Assembly (NCBI RefSeq): GCF_027531815.1
Contig: NZ_JAPZSK010000011.1
Location: 112,235-176,234 of the forward strand
Source: Gemmatimonas sp.
GTDB taxonomy: Bacteria > Gemmatimonadota > Gemmatimonadetes > Gemmatimonadales > Gemmatimonadaceae
Direction: 5' to 3'
DNA: 64,000 nucleotides
Part shown: positions 1-8,242 of the stretch, in pieces
Position numbering within the stretch: position 1 is the first letter of the stretch
Layout of the letters: every line of letters begins with the position of its first letter
Notes under the pieces: model-generated
Databases searched by the model: none
What the model was told of the DNA's origin: nothing
The model's input: the letters and a program-made list of their open reading frames with translations, nothing else
Translations under genes and position numbers: made by a program

Positions 1-1194
1 GTTGCCGCCTGTGGTGACTCGCCCGTCGGCCCGACGCCGCCACGCGTGGTGCGCAGCATCCTGGATACGCTCACGCCGAGAGGGTACGTGTCCATCGCGG
101 TCGACTCCATGCGCGGGCGCTCCGTGAACACGGCGCGCGTGAACTGGACCGATTTTCGCAGCCGATATCTGGCCCGGGCGGCCGCCGTGCCGACCCTGCG
201 AGACAGCTACTCGATCATCTCCGCGGCGCTGCGCGAACTCGATCCGCACAGCAGCATTTCGCCCCCCAATCAGCTGCCCGGCTCGACCGACGCACCGACC
301 GATCGCCCGGACCAGCGTGTGAACGGACGCATGATCACGCCGCGCCTGGGCTACGTGTGGATTCCCGGTTTCATCGGTCGCAGCCAGTCGGGACGGGTGG
401 ACACCACGCACACGCTGTTGCGCGAACTCGACGCCAACCGCCCCTGCGGATGGATCGTGGACCTGCGGCACAACAGCGGCGGATTCGTCTTTGCCCTCAT
501 GGCGAGCGTGGGGCCGCTGTGGAACACCGACAACGGCTTCGCGGGCGGGCTGCAGTACAGCGGTACCTATCGCGAGCTCTGGTACTATCGCGATCGCGGG
601 AACAATGGGGTCTTCGGCCTCAGTAACCTGCGCGACTCGGCGGAGTTGGTGGTGCCCAACCCGTTCCGCCCCACGCGACGCGGGCTGCCGGTGGCCGTGC
701 TCATTGGCAGTTCGCAGGTCACCTTGCCCGACGGCCGTGTCGCGCGCTCCGTAACGGCCAGTGCGGCGGAAGCCATCACGCTCGCCTTCCGCGGCGGCCC
801 GCCGTCACGCGTGTTCGGGCTTCCCAGCATCGGTGTCGCCAGCGGGCGCGACTTCTTTTTCATGCCCGACACGGCGCGCGTGGATATCACCGACTCGTAC
901 ATGTTCGCGCGCGACGGCTTCACCCCAGGCGACCGACCGATTGCGCCGGATCAGGAGGTGGCGGGCGGCATTGCGCGGACCATCACCGGCGATCCCGCCG
1001 ATCCCACCGTGGCTGCAGCAATCACGTGGCTCCAGGCCCGCAACGAGTGCACCGGCTCGACCGCGACCCCGCCGCAACGGGATGCCGGCGTCCGCTCGGC
1101 GCTCGACCTGCTGCAGACCGCTCCGCCGGCAGCCACCGACCGTCGGCGACCCAAGGGCGTGGACGTGGTGTTTCGGCGTGGCGGGACGTCGTAG
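1..1194 (+). CDS. S41-family peptidase lipoprotein, 5' end cut by window edge
   Basis: The reading frame is open from base 1 and begins with Val-Ala-Ala-Cys-Gly-Asp, which looks like a lipobox, so the signal peptide and true start lie outside the window. Further on are a helical N-terminal part ending in ELDPHSS, a DLRHNSGG segment (about 460-480) typical of C-terminal-processing (S41) proteases, and a TASAAE segment (about 755-770) where this family carries the catalytic serine. It should be a lipid-anchored serine protease acting in the periplasm or outer membrane. No PDZ domain is obvious. The family is fairly secure; the substrate is unknown. Confidence 0.8.
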   Translation, partial: VAACGDSPVGPTPPRVVRSILDTLTPRGYVSIAVDSMRGRSVNTARVNWTDFRSRYLARAAAVPTLRDSYSIISAALRELDPHSSISPPNQLPGSTDAPTDRPDQRVNGRMITPRLGYVWIPGFIGRSQSGRVDTTHTLLRELDANRPCGWIVDLRHNSGGFVFALMASVGPLWNTDNGFAGGLQYSGTYRELWYYRDRGNNGVFGLSNLRDSAELVVPNPFRPTRRGLPVAVLIGSSQVTLPDGRVARSVTASAAEAITLAFRGGPPSRVFGLPSIGVASGRDFFFMPDTARVDITDSYMFARDGFTPGDRPIAPDQEVAGGIARTITGDPADPTVAAAITWLQARNECTGSTATPPQRDAGVRSALDLLQTAPPAATDRRRPKGVDVVFRRGGTS

Positions 1195-1379
1195 GGTCCC
1201 CACCGGTCGGTTCACTCAGCCACGGCGGGCCGTGTCGCACTACACCAAGGTCGCCCGTTACGATGGCGCCGAGTGTCGTGCCAAGGCGGATGATGCAGGC
1301 GACGGCCGATCACCACGTTCGCGTAAGTTGCCCATACTTGGCTGTGAATGTGCCATCCCCTCTGTCCGATCTCGTGTCC

Positions 1380-3653
1380 ATGCCCACTCCCCCGTCTGCT
1401 CGTCTGGTTCGTCCGCGTCGCTGGCTCACCTGCTCTCTGCTGGTGCTCGCCGCCACCACTGCCTGCGGAGGCGGGGATCCGTCGACGTCGGCGCCGCCAG
1501 CGCCCACCCCGCCGCCGCCCCCGGCGCTCACGGGGGCCACGGCGTCGGTGAATGCGCTGACGCTTACCGCGGGGCAGTCGGGATCGCTGACGATTACCGC
1601 CACCGTCGCCGCCGGCGCGACCGCGACCTTTGCCCTTGTCTCGGCCAACACGGCGGTCGCCACCGTGTCGGGGAGCGCGGGCCAGTATACGATCACGGCC
1701 GTGAGCCCCGGCAGCACGACGCTCACGGCCCAGATAAGCGCGGCGGGGCCAGCACTTGCCAGTGCAACGCGCACGCTGGACATCCCGGTGACCGTCGTCG
1801 CGCCCGTGGCGGTGACGCTGACGCCCGGCACACTGGCGCTGCGTCCCGGCGGCTCAGGCGTGTTGACGGTCGCCATCTCCGGTGGTTCGCCGACCCCCAC
1901 GGTGCAGGCGTGTACCTCCGGGAACGTGGCGGTGGCGACGACCGCGTTGAGTGGAAGCGCGTGCACCGTGACCGCGGTGGGGCCGGGGAGTGCGACGATC
2001 ACCGCGGCCGCCTCCACCGGCCAGTCGGCGCAAGCCACCGTTTCAGTGGCCGCGGAGTCGGCGATCACCGCGCTGACGGTCGCCCCGGCCTCGCCCGCGC
2101 TCACGATCGGCCAGCAGCTCACACTCGTGCCGTCGGTCACGCGCGCATCGAGCACCGTGGACGTCACGTATGGCTTTCGGGCCGTGGGCACCGCGGCCAG
2201 CGTCAGCGCGAGTGGTGTGGTCACCGCACTCACCGCGGGCAGCACCGACATCACCGTTACGGCGCGCGGGAGCGGTGGCGGCTTCGTCGCGGCGGAGCTG
2301 ACCACCACGATCCGCGTCACCGTTTCGGCGGCCATCAGTTCGATCACGATCGAGCCCGGCGCGCTGTCACTGGCCCGCGGTCTGGCGGCGCAGGCCACCG
2401 CGGTGCTCCGCAATGCGGCCGGCGCCATTCTCACCGACCAGGCCGTGCAATGGAGTTCGTCGGATACGAGTGTGGCGCGGGTGGATGCAAACGGGCTGGT
2501 GGCGAGCGGTCGCACCGGCAGCGCGGTCCTGGAGGCCATCAGTGGCGGCGTGCGCGGCTCGGCCACGGTGACCGTCACCGCGCCGCCGCCGAATGCCGCG
2601 TGCCGACTGCCGTCGCGCACCGGATCGGTGAGCTTCGGCTTCCCCCGCAACTCGGCGCGCCTGCGCAGCACCGGCACCGTGCGTGCCACGGTGCTCTTCG
2701 TCGACTTCAGCGATGCTCCAGCCACGCGCACGACGCAGAGCGTCCTCGACATCATTCAGCCCACGGCCGGCGCGTTTTTCGCGGCGCAGTCCTACGGGGC
2801 GATGTCGCTGGTGCTCGAACCGCAGCAGCGCTGGCTGCGCATGTCGAAGCCTTCCACGCAGTACGGATGGCCGAGCAACGTCACGTTTGAGGCCCATCGC
2901 CTGCTCCTGCAGGAAGCGGCCGATCTGGCGGCACCCTTCACCGACATGTCGGCGGCCGACCTGCTGGTCGTGATGACCAACCCGGATGCCGGCGCGATCA
3001 CGTTCGGCCCCGCGTTCACACCGAACACCGGGAGCGGCATCCGCGTGCCGGGGCGGGCGACCACGATCGATAACGCCACGAATTCCGCCCGCGATCTCAG
3101 GACGTGGGGCGGCCTGTGGTTGTCGCACGAGATGGGGCATCTGCTGTCGCTGCCGGACCTGTACGACTACGCGCCACCGACGCCGGCGCAGACGCACCTC
3201 CACGTGGGGGAGTGGAGCATCATGGGGCTCATCAGCGGTCGCGGGGGCGAGTTCACGGCCTTCGAGCGCTGGCAGCTCGGCTGGCTTGCCGATGAGCAGC
3301 TGGTGTGTGCACCCGCAAGCACGTCGCTCGTCTCGCTCACCCCAATCACCCAGGCGGGCGGCACGAAGGCGGTGCTTGTGCCACTCTCGGCCACATCGGC
3401 GCTGGTGGTCGAGAGCCGACGCGCCACGGGGTTCGACGCGCGGCTGCCCCAGACGGGAGCGCTCACCTATCTCATCGACACGCAGGTAGCGAGTGGCCGA
3501 GGCACCATGCGCGTTCTCCCGATGGCCGACACGGATTTGGCGAAGCTCACGCGCGTGCTCGCCCCGGGCCAGAGCGTGACGCTGGGCGGGGCAAGCATCA
3601 CCCTGGTATCGCGCACGGACGGGAGCGATGTGGTGCGGGTCGTACGCCCCTGA
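1380..3653 (+). CDS. Ig-repeat lipoprotein with M6-type zinc metalloprotease domain
   Basis: The 757-residue protein starts at ATG 1380, which gives a clean lipoprotein signal (Arg-rich start, hydrophobic stretch, LAATTAC with Cys29). The frame is open further upstream, but that extension lacks a signal and overlaps the S41 gene. After a Pro-rich linker come about four bacterial Ig-like (Big_2-type) modules, roughly residues 50-405, with repeated VATVSG/VTAVGPGSATIT patterns. The C-terminal half carries HEMGH at 583-587, followed by LPDLYD and WSIMG, the usual zinc-site neighbourhood of M6 (immune inhibitor A-like) peptidases. It is probably a cell-surface protease held out on Ig stalks. Confidence 0.85.
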   Translation: MPTPPSARLVRPRRWLTCSLLVLAATTACGGGDPSTSAPPAPTPPPPPALTGATASVNALTLTAGQSGSLTITATVAAGATATFALVSANTAVATVSGSAGQYTITAVSPGSTTLTAQISAAGPALASATRTLDIPVTVVAPVAVTLTPGTLALRPGGSGVLTVAISGGSPTPTVQACTSGNVAVATTALSGSACTVTAVGPGSATITAAASTGQSAQATVSVAAESAITALTVAPASPALTIGQQLTLVPSVTRASSTVDVTYGFRAVGTAASVSASGVVTALTAGSTDITVTARGSGGGFVAAELTTTIRVTVSAAISSITIEPGALSLARGLAAQATAVLRNAAGAILTDQAVQWSSSDTSVARVDANGLVASGRTGSAVLEAISGGVRGSATVTVTAPPPNAACRLPSRTGSVSFGFPRNSARLRSTGTVRATVLFVDFSDAPATRTTQSVLDIIQPTAGAFFAAQSYGAMSLVLEPQQRWLRMSKPSTQYGWPSNVTFEAHRLLLQEAADLAAPFTDMSAADLLVVMTNPDAGAITFGPAFTPNTGSGIRVPGRATTIDNATNSARDLRTWGGLWLSHEMGHLLSLPDLYDYAPPTPAQTHLHVGEWSIMGLISGRGGEFTAFERWQLGWLADEQLVCAPASTSLVSLTPITQAGGTKAVLVPLSATSALVVESRRATGFDARLPQTGALTYLIDTQVASGRGTMRVLPMADTDLAKLTRVLAPGQSVTLGGASITLVSRTDGSDVVRVVRP

Positions 3654-3755
3654 CGGCAGCGCCATACAGGTTCGACCGTCTGGAATGAATGGCGCGCTGA
3701 CGCGTGCGTGTCCGGCATGTCACGGGCACGCTAGCCACCGTGAACTTCTCCACAC

Positions 3756-4610
3756 ATGGCCCCTATCCTTCGTCTCGTCGCCGCTGCACTGGTGGTGTTG
3801 CCCATCGCCCTTTCGGCGCAACCCGCCCCGTCCCGTGCCGCGATCGCTGATCTCAAGCTATCGTATGCCGTTCCCGCTGGATGGACGGCGCCGCCGGAAT
3901 CGCGGGCAGTGGTCGAACCGCTTGCCAGAGTGCATTTGTATCGTGCCGGGAGCGACCGGGCGCTGGCCCTCGTGGTGGCGGGATGGCGGGATGTCGACGC
4001 CTTGATGAATGCCGCCCTGGCAGATCTTCAATCGCTCAGCGGCGCAGCGCCGGCACCGGACGGCCCCGTGACGGACCGCCGCGTGGGGCGCTGGAACGGC
4101 CGGACGGCGTCGATTCGCCTGACAGGGGTAGGGGGAGTACCGCTCCGGTCGCGGATCGTGGCCTTCGTCACGGAGCACGGCAGTACCATGGCGCTGGTCA
4201 CGGTGACCGATGCAACGACAGAGGCGGCGGTGCAGCAGGCGGCGGAACAACTCCTGGGGTCGGTGAGGGCCGCCCCCGTTACCACGGACGCAGCGGCGAT
4301 GGCCCGCGTGGTCGGACGGTGGCGGTGGTTCACGAGTACCTCAGGGAGCTACGGCAGCGGGGGCAGCAATGCGGAGTCGACGCTACGTCTGGATGCCGAC
4401 GGGCGTTACGAGCGGCGAACGACGAGCAGTACCTACGTGACTGGTGCGACGATCGCGCCGACGGACACCCGGGAGGCGGGGCGGTGGCGGGCGGTGTCAC
4501 CCCGAATGCTGCTCCTGGAGCCGGCGGGCGGGGCAGCGGAGCTGCTGGTTTACGCGCTCGATGGGGGCCGACTGACGATCGACGGCAAGCGGTATCTGCC
4601 CGTCAGGTGA
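3756..4610 (+). CDS. Secreted protein of unknown function
   Basis: The protein has 284 residues with a typical cleavable signal peptide (hydrophobic residues 5-19, then LSAQPAPS). The N-terminal half (about 30-175) resembles no family I can name securely but has the feel of a PsbP/DUF-type surface domain (VPAGWTAPPES...). The C-terminal part (about 185-284) contains GRWRWF, LRLDADGRYERR and DTREAGRWRAV, a lipocalin-like 'GRW...DGRYE' pattern seen in small beta-barrel ligand-binding modules. It lies 100 bp after the M6 gene on the same strand and converges with the next gene. No function is assigned. Confidence 0.7.
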   Translation: MAPILRLVAAALVVLPIALSAQPAPSRAAIADLKLSYAVPAGWTAPPESRAVVEPLARVHLYRAGSDRALALVVAGWRDVDALMNAALADLQSLSGAAPAPDGPVTDRRVGRWNGRTASIRLTGVGGVPLRSRIVAFVTEHGSTMALVTVTDATTEAAVQQAAEQLLGSVRAAPVTTDAAAMARVVGRWRWFTSTSGSYGSGGSNAESTLRLDADGRYERRTTSSTYVTGATIAPTDTREAGRWRAVSPRMLLLEPAGGAAELLVYALDGGRLTIDGKRYLPVR

Positions 4611-4641
4611 ACGGGCGACCGCGGCGCATCATGGCAGGGAG

Positions 4642-5982
4642 TCAGCGCAGGCGCGCCTGTGTTTCGTTGATGAGATCCTTGTACTGCAGGAGGATGCGGT
4701 CCCACTCGCGGAAGAGCTCATCATCCTTCACGGTCGCACGACCGTCGTCGGCCTTCTCGCTTGCCAGCTTGATGGTGTACTTGAGCGGATTGGAGTCGGC
4801 AAGCTTCACGATCACGCGCGTGCGGATGACCTTGTCGCTGAAGCGGCGCACATTCCACCCGGTGCGCAAGTAGCCCGTCTCCTTGTCGGTCACTTCGAGT
4901 ACATCGAAGCTGTTGGTGATGATCTGGCTGATCGTCTTCCACGCCTCGTCGGGCGTGCGCTTGCCAGCAACCTCGACGGTGAAGTTGACATTCGCCTGAT
5001 CGCTTGCCAGCGAGAGATCCCATGCCTCGTCGCGCTCGAGCTTGACCATCTCGTCGAACGGGATGGGCTGCGCATTGTCCTGATTGCAATACTCCCGGCG
5101 CTGCGCGGAGAAGGCGGGCGCCTCGATGCGCACCTCCGCGCAGGTCCCCGTGCGGATCGCCACGTTGAACTGCCCGGTGCCGACCTTCCGACCACTAACG
5201 AAAATGTCCGCGGTTGCCGGCTCCGCCGATACGGCCACCATGCGATCGCGCAGTTCGATCTTGTCGGTAAGGGGCAGCGCGGCGAACGCCGGGCCCTCGC
5301 AGTACTGCTTCTCGACGGGCATGAAGCCGGGACGGACGGCACGCACGACGCTGCACTGTCCAGGCGGCACCGCGATCTCCGCTGCATTTTCACCGATGGA
5401 CTTGCCGGCCACCTCGATGGTCGTGCCGGCAGGGGCAACGGTCAGCAGCACGGCCCGATCGGTGAGCTGGAACCGCTCGATGGTCGGCGGCTGGGTACCC
5501 TCAAGATTTTCGTAGCGCTTCACGATCCGGCGGTAGCCGGGCTTCGTGATCTCCAATGTGCGCGCCTTGTCACGCTCCACCTCGAGCACGAAGGATCGTC
5601 GCGGCTGCACAACGCCATCCACCCGGCCGTCGGCATCGAAGGGGTCGATGTTGATGGGGAAACGCCAGGTGGTCAGGGCGAACTTCAGCCCGCCGCTTTG
5701 CACGTCTGCCTTCGTGAAGACGCGCGTGACGGGGCGGTACCCCTCGGCGGTGATGAGAACACGAGTGCCCTCCTCCTTGACGATAACCGAGGCTGTTCCT
5801 CCCTGACCCAGCAGCGTACTGTCCCCGCGGGGATTGTAGCCATAGACCTTCGCCGTCGACGGCGTCACCGTGAGCAGCAACGGCTTTTGCGAGCACGCCG
5901 ACAGGACAGCGCCCATCGTCAGCATACTGGACGCCGCGGCGAAACGGGAAGCGGATGCGCGGGGACGACGAAGAGCGGGCAT
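4642..5982 (-). CDS. Lipoprotein with repeated PEGA-like modules
   Basis: The protein has 446 residues and a lipoprotein signal ending in VLSAC (Cys30). Residues about 35-330 contain at least three repeats of the PEGA type: short beta modules in which a concept such as 'VSAEPATADIFVSGRKVGTG' recurs (also VTPSTAKVYGYNPRG and VAPAGTTIEVAGKSIG). PEGA-like modules occur in surface proteins and are thought to help anchoring or protein contact. The last about 120 residues are a different, charged alpha/beta region (ERDEAWDLSL...) of unknown role. It is transcribed toward the previous gene with 31 bp between the stops. Confidence 0.75.
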   Translation of the reverse strand: MPALRRPRASASRFAAASSMLTMGAVLSACSQKPLLLTVTPSTAKVYGYNPRGDSTLLGQGGTASVIVKEEGTRVLITAEGYRPVTRVFTKADVQSGGLKFALTTWRFPINIDPFDADGRVDGVVQPRRSFVLEVERDKARTLEITKPGYRRIVKRYENLEGTQPPTIERFQLTDRAVLLTVAPAGTTIEVAGKSIGENAAEIAVPPGQCSVVRAVRPGFMPVEKQYCEGPAFAALPLTDKIELRDRMVAVSAEPATADIFVSGRKVGTGQFNVAIRTGTCAEVRIEAPAFSAQRREYCNQDNAQPIPFDEMVKLERDEAWDLSLASDQANVNFTVEVAGKRTPDEAWKTISQIITNSFDVLEVTDKETGYLRTGWNVRRFSDKVIRTRVIVKLADSNPLKYTIKLASEKADDGRATVKDDELFREWDRILLQYKDLINETQARLR

Positions 5983-6387
5983 GAGGTCTCGAGGTCGAGA
6001 AGGATTGACACGTGTATGGCAGGACTCGCGTCGAGTCTATGGAAGGGAGTCCGGCGCGGCAAGCATTTTCGTGGCGGGAAATGGGAAGTTCCCAGCCGAT
6101 CGGCAGCTTGAAGCGCTGAAGGGCCAGCCCCTTGCCGCAAGGAGCGGGCGGAGGTGACTCCGTGTACCCCGACCGCAGACGTGGTCCAACTCCGATCTAC
6201 GAGCGGACGTCGAGCCCCGGGCCGTTGGCCTGTCGTGCGCCGATGTCGTCCAGCACCGGCACGAGCGTGAGGTGACGTCCGCGATGAGCCACCACGCGGT
6301 CGGAGGTCGACGAGGGCTTCGCGCGTGAGGACGACCCGTCGATCGCCCCCGACCGGAATGCCTATCCTGCCGTCACTTCACGCTTTC
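5983..6387. other. Intergenic region, no gene identified
   Basis: This 400-bp gap holds the upstream region of the PEGA-like lipoprotein and the 3' flank of the first PEP-CTERM gene. On the minus strand around 6195-6370 short stretches read like coding sequence (VVLTREALVDLRP, then in another frame LTLVPVLDDIGARQANG), which may be the remains of a gene, but the frames do not join and I cannot name a family. Confidence 0.3.
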
Positions 6388-7041
6388 TCAGGCCCTGCGA
6401 CGAAGGCGGACGACTACACCGAGAGCCAGGAGGCCAGCACCCGTGAGGGCTGAGGTCGACGGCTCGGGGACGGAGGCAACCACCGAGATGTTGTCGAGGT
6501 GATCGCCGTGGGTGTTCTGCGTCCCAAGCGACTGGAATCCCAGCTTCGTCTGAGTGCCCGCGGCGACGAAGTTGTATGAGAACACGTTCCAGGTATACGG
6601 CGTGCGCATCTGGGGAGTCTGGAACAGGGGCACGTCATTGATGAGGAGGCCCAGTACGCTGAACTGGTCCCCGCCTCCACCATTTCGATGCGCCGCCGAG
6701 AAGGTCACGGTGTACTCGCGCCCCTGCTGGGTGTTCAGCGTCTGCCAGATCGTCGTGTTCGAGTTGGCATGGTGCACATCGAGCTCGAGGTGCTGCATCC
6801 CGTCGGCCGCGGCGAACGAGTCAAGTCCACGCCAGATCTCGAACTTGTTCGGATTCCCGTTGGATTCCCAGCCGGTGAGCGAGTTGACCCACAACCACGA
6901 GGAGGCAATCGTGTTCGCCTCAAAGCTGCAGTTCGCGACCAGATTACCGACGGCCGTCGTGCACGACTGCGCCTCGGCGATCGACGTCAGCGACAGGGAA
7001 GCGGCAGAGGCGAGTGCACACAACGTGCGGAAGCGGCGCAT
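6388..7041 (-). CDS. PEP-CTERM protein with DUF642/CBM-like fold
   Basis: The 217-residue protein has a signal peptide (to about residue 24, IAEAQS). The body starts with NLVANCSFEAN and continues with TGWES, LELDVHH, QTLNTQQGREYTVTF and DNISV, a pattern shared with DUF642/carbohydrate-binding-like beta-sandwiches. The C-terminus is a textbook PEP-CTERM tail: VPEPS, a hydrophobic helix, then RLRRRA. By family knowledge it is exported, cut by an exosortase and linked to the exopolysaccharide matrix. No exosortase is in the window. A sigma-54-like element lies just upstream and is shared in form with the divergent PEP-CTERM gene. Confidence 0.85.
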   Translation of the reverse strand: MRRFRTLCALASAASLSLTSIAEAQSCTTAVGNLVANCSFEANTIASSWLWVNSLTGWESNGNPNKFEIWRGLDSFAAADGMQHLELDVHHANSNTTIWQTLNTQQGREYTVTFSAAHRNGGGGDQFSVLGLLINDVPLFQTPQMRTPYTWNVFSYNFVAAGTQTKLGFQSLGTQNTHGDHLDNISVVASVPEPSTSALTGAGLLALGVVVRLRRRA

Positions 7042-7088
7042 GGGCAGTGAGCTGATGGGCGGAGAGACGTGCGGCTGGCGCTCCGAGC

Positions 7089-7105
7089 CTCAACAGTCAT
7101 GCCAA
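7089..7105 (-). promoter_or_regulatory. Sigma-54-like promoter (imperfect) of PEP-CTERM gene
   Basis: Read on the minus strand the bases are TTGGCATG-ACTG-TTGAG. The -24 half is identical to that of the promoter at 7416-7432 and the spacing between halves is the same. The -12 half has TTGAG where TTGCA is expected, so the GC dinucleotide is GA. It lies 48 bp upstream of the ATG at 7041. Confidence 0.45.
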
Positions 7106-7415
7106 TCGCACGGCCCTGCCGCACCCGCCGCGCGTGAGGCCCCGAGCATCACGCAGCGGGAAGTCCCTGGCGCTTCCTCCGGATGCGTCCGTTACACTTC
7201 GTCGTGTCCCACGGCTCGACGTCGGCCGGGTGTGCGCGACCCCAGGCAAGCACCACACACGAGAGGCGCTGCACATCTCCAACAGGAGCATGGCATGGGC
7301 GCAACGCCTGAGTGCCCGGTGTGCGGACGGCGGTCTGTTGATCGTTCCAGAAGGGACTCGCGGGGGATGGCGGTGGCGCGTCACGGGTCGTTCAAGCTGT
7401 ACACCTGAGTCTGGT

Positions 7416-7432
7416 TTGGCATGGCCTTTGCA
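7416..7432 (+). promoter_or_regulatory. Sigma-54 promoter (-24/-12) of PEP-CTERM gene
   Basis: The bases TTGGCATGGCCTTTGCA match the RpoN consensus (TTGGCACG-N4-TTGCA) at all but one position, with GG and GC ten bases apart as required. Transcription would start near 7443, leaving a leader of about 70 bases before the ATG at 7513. PEP-CTERM genes in other bacteria are known to be under RpoN with the PrsK/PrsR two-component system, which fits. Confidence 0.65.
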
Positions 7433-7512
7433 GAGGTACGATCGAGTTTGGCAGATCGTACGACGGGGTATGCCTCACGGCCCCGCCATTCCAATTCAGC
7501 TCAGGCGAGAAT

Positions 7513-8193
7513 ATGCGTTCCCTTCTTGTTGGTGCCTTGTGGCTTGCGGCGACCGCGTCCCCGGCGTTCGCGCAGGTCAGCTTTTCGTCATCCGCGGGAG
7601 CTCCCGACCCGGGGTTTGCCCCGAATCAGCAGCTGCTGGTGAACTTCAACAACCTGAATCCGGCCTCGTATCCCGGGGTCTCGCTCAGCGGCAACTACGC
7701 CATCCTGAACGGATCTCTCCCAGGCGCCGCGGCACCGGCCGGCGTGACGTCAGGGTTCTTCGCGGTGCCGAATGTGTCCGGGCCCAGCTACGGCACGGCC
7801 GTGATCGATTTTTCGACGTATCTCGGGGCGCGGTCGTTCAGCTCGCTGAGCTTCTATTGGGGCTCCATCGACAGCTACAACATGCTTGAGCTGCTCGACG
7901 CGAACGGCAAGGCGTTGAGTATCCTGGGCACCAGCAACGCGGGGTTCTTCACCGGCACCGATCTGGTCGTCCCCGCCAATGGCAATCAGACGAGCGCGCT
8001 CACCAACCGTCGCCTGTTCCTGAACCTCGAGGCCACGCCGACTTTTCGTGCGCTGCGATTGACGTCGAACGGACGGGCCTTCGAAATCGACGACATCGCC
8101 GGCGCCATGACGGTCCCGGAGCCGGGAACGCTGGGGCTTCTGGGCGCGGGGCTCATCGGCATGATGACGGGGGCACGGCGGCGCCGGCGTTGA
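7513..8193 (+). CDS. PEP-CTERM sorting-domain protein
   Basis: The 226-residue protein has a signal peptide (MRSLLVGALWLAAT, cut after AFAQ). The body is rich in Ser, Asn and small residues (FSSSAGAPDPGFAPNQQ, FYWGSIDSYNMLELLD), a beta-sandwich composition common in exosortase substrates. The end is VPEPGTLGLLGAGLIG followed by ARRRRR, the diagnostic Pro-Glu-Pro motif, membrane helix and Arg cluster. It should be exported and processed by an exosortase encoded elsewhere. It is divergent from the other PEP-CTERM gene, about 470 bp away, and both have a sigma-54-type element. Confidence 0.85.
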   Translation: MRSLLVGALWLAATASPAFAQVSFSSSAGAPDPGFAPNQQLLVNFNNLNPASYPGVSLSGNYAILNGSLPGAAAPAGVTSGFFAVPNVSGPSYGTAVIDFSTYLGARSFSSLSFYWGSIDSYNMLELLDANGKALSILGTSNAGFFTGTDLVVPANGNQTSALTNRRLFLNLEATPTFRALRLTSNGRAFEIDDIAGAMTVPEPGTLGLLGAGLIGMMTGARRRRR

Positions 8194-8242
8194 TCCGGTC
8201 GGCCACGACACGCGCCTGGTGCGTACGATTGGGTGCGCACTG

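Noticed and set aside
1026..1379. In-frame 5' extension of the M6 metalloprotease gene
   Set aside because: It overlaps the S41 gene, reads as low-complexity Arg/Pro sequence, and would hide the lipoprotein signal that starts at 1380.
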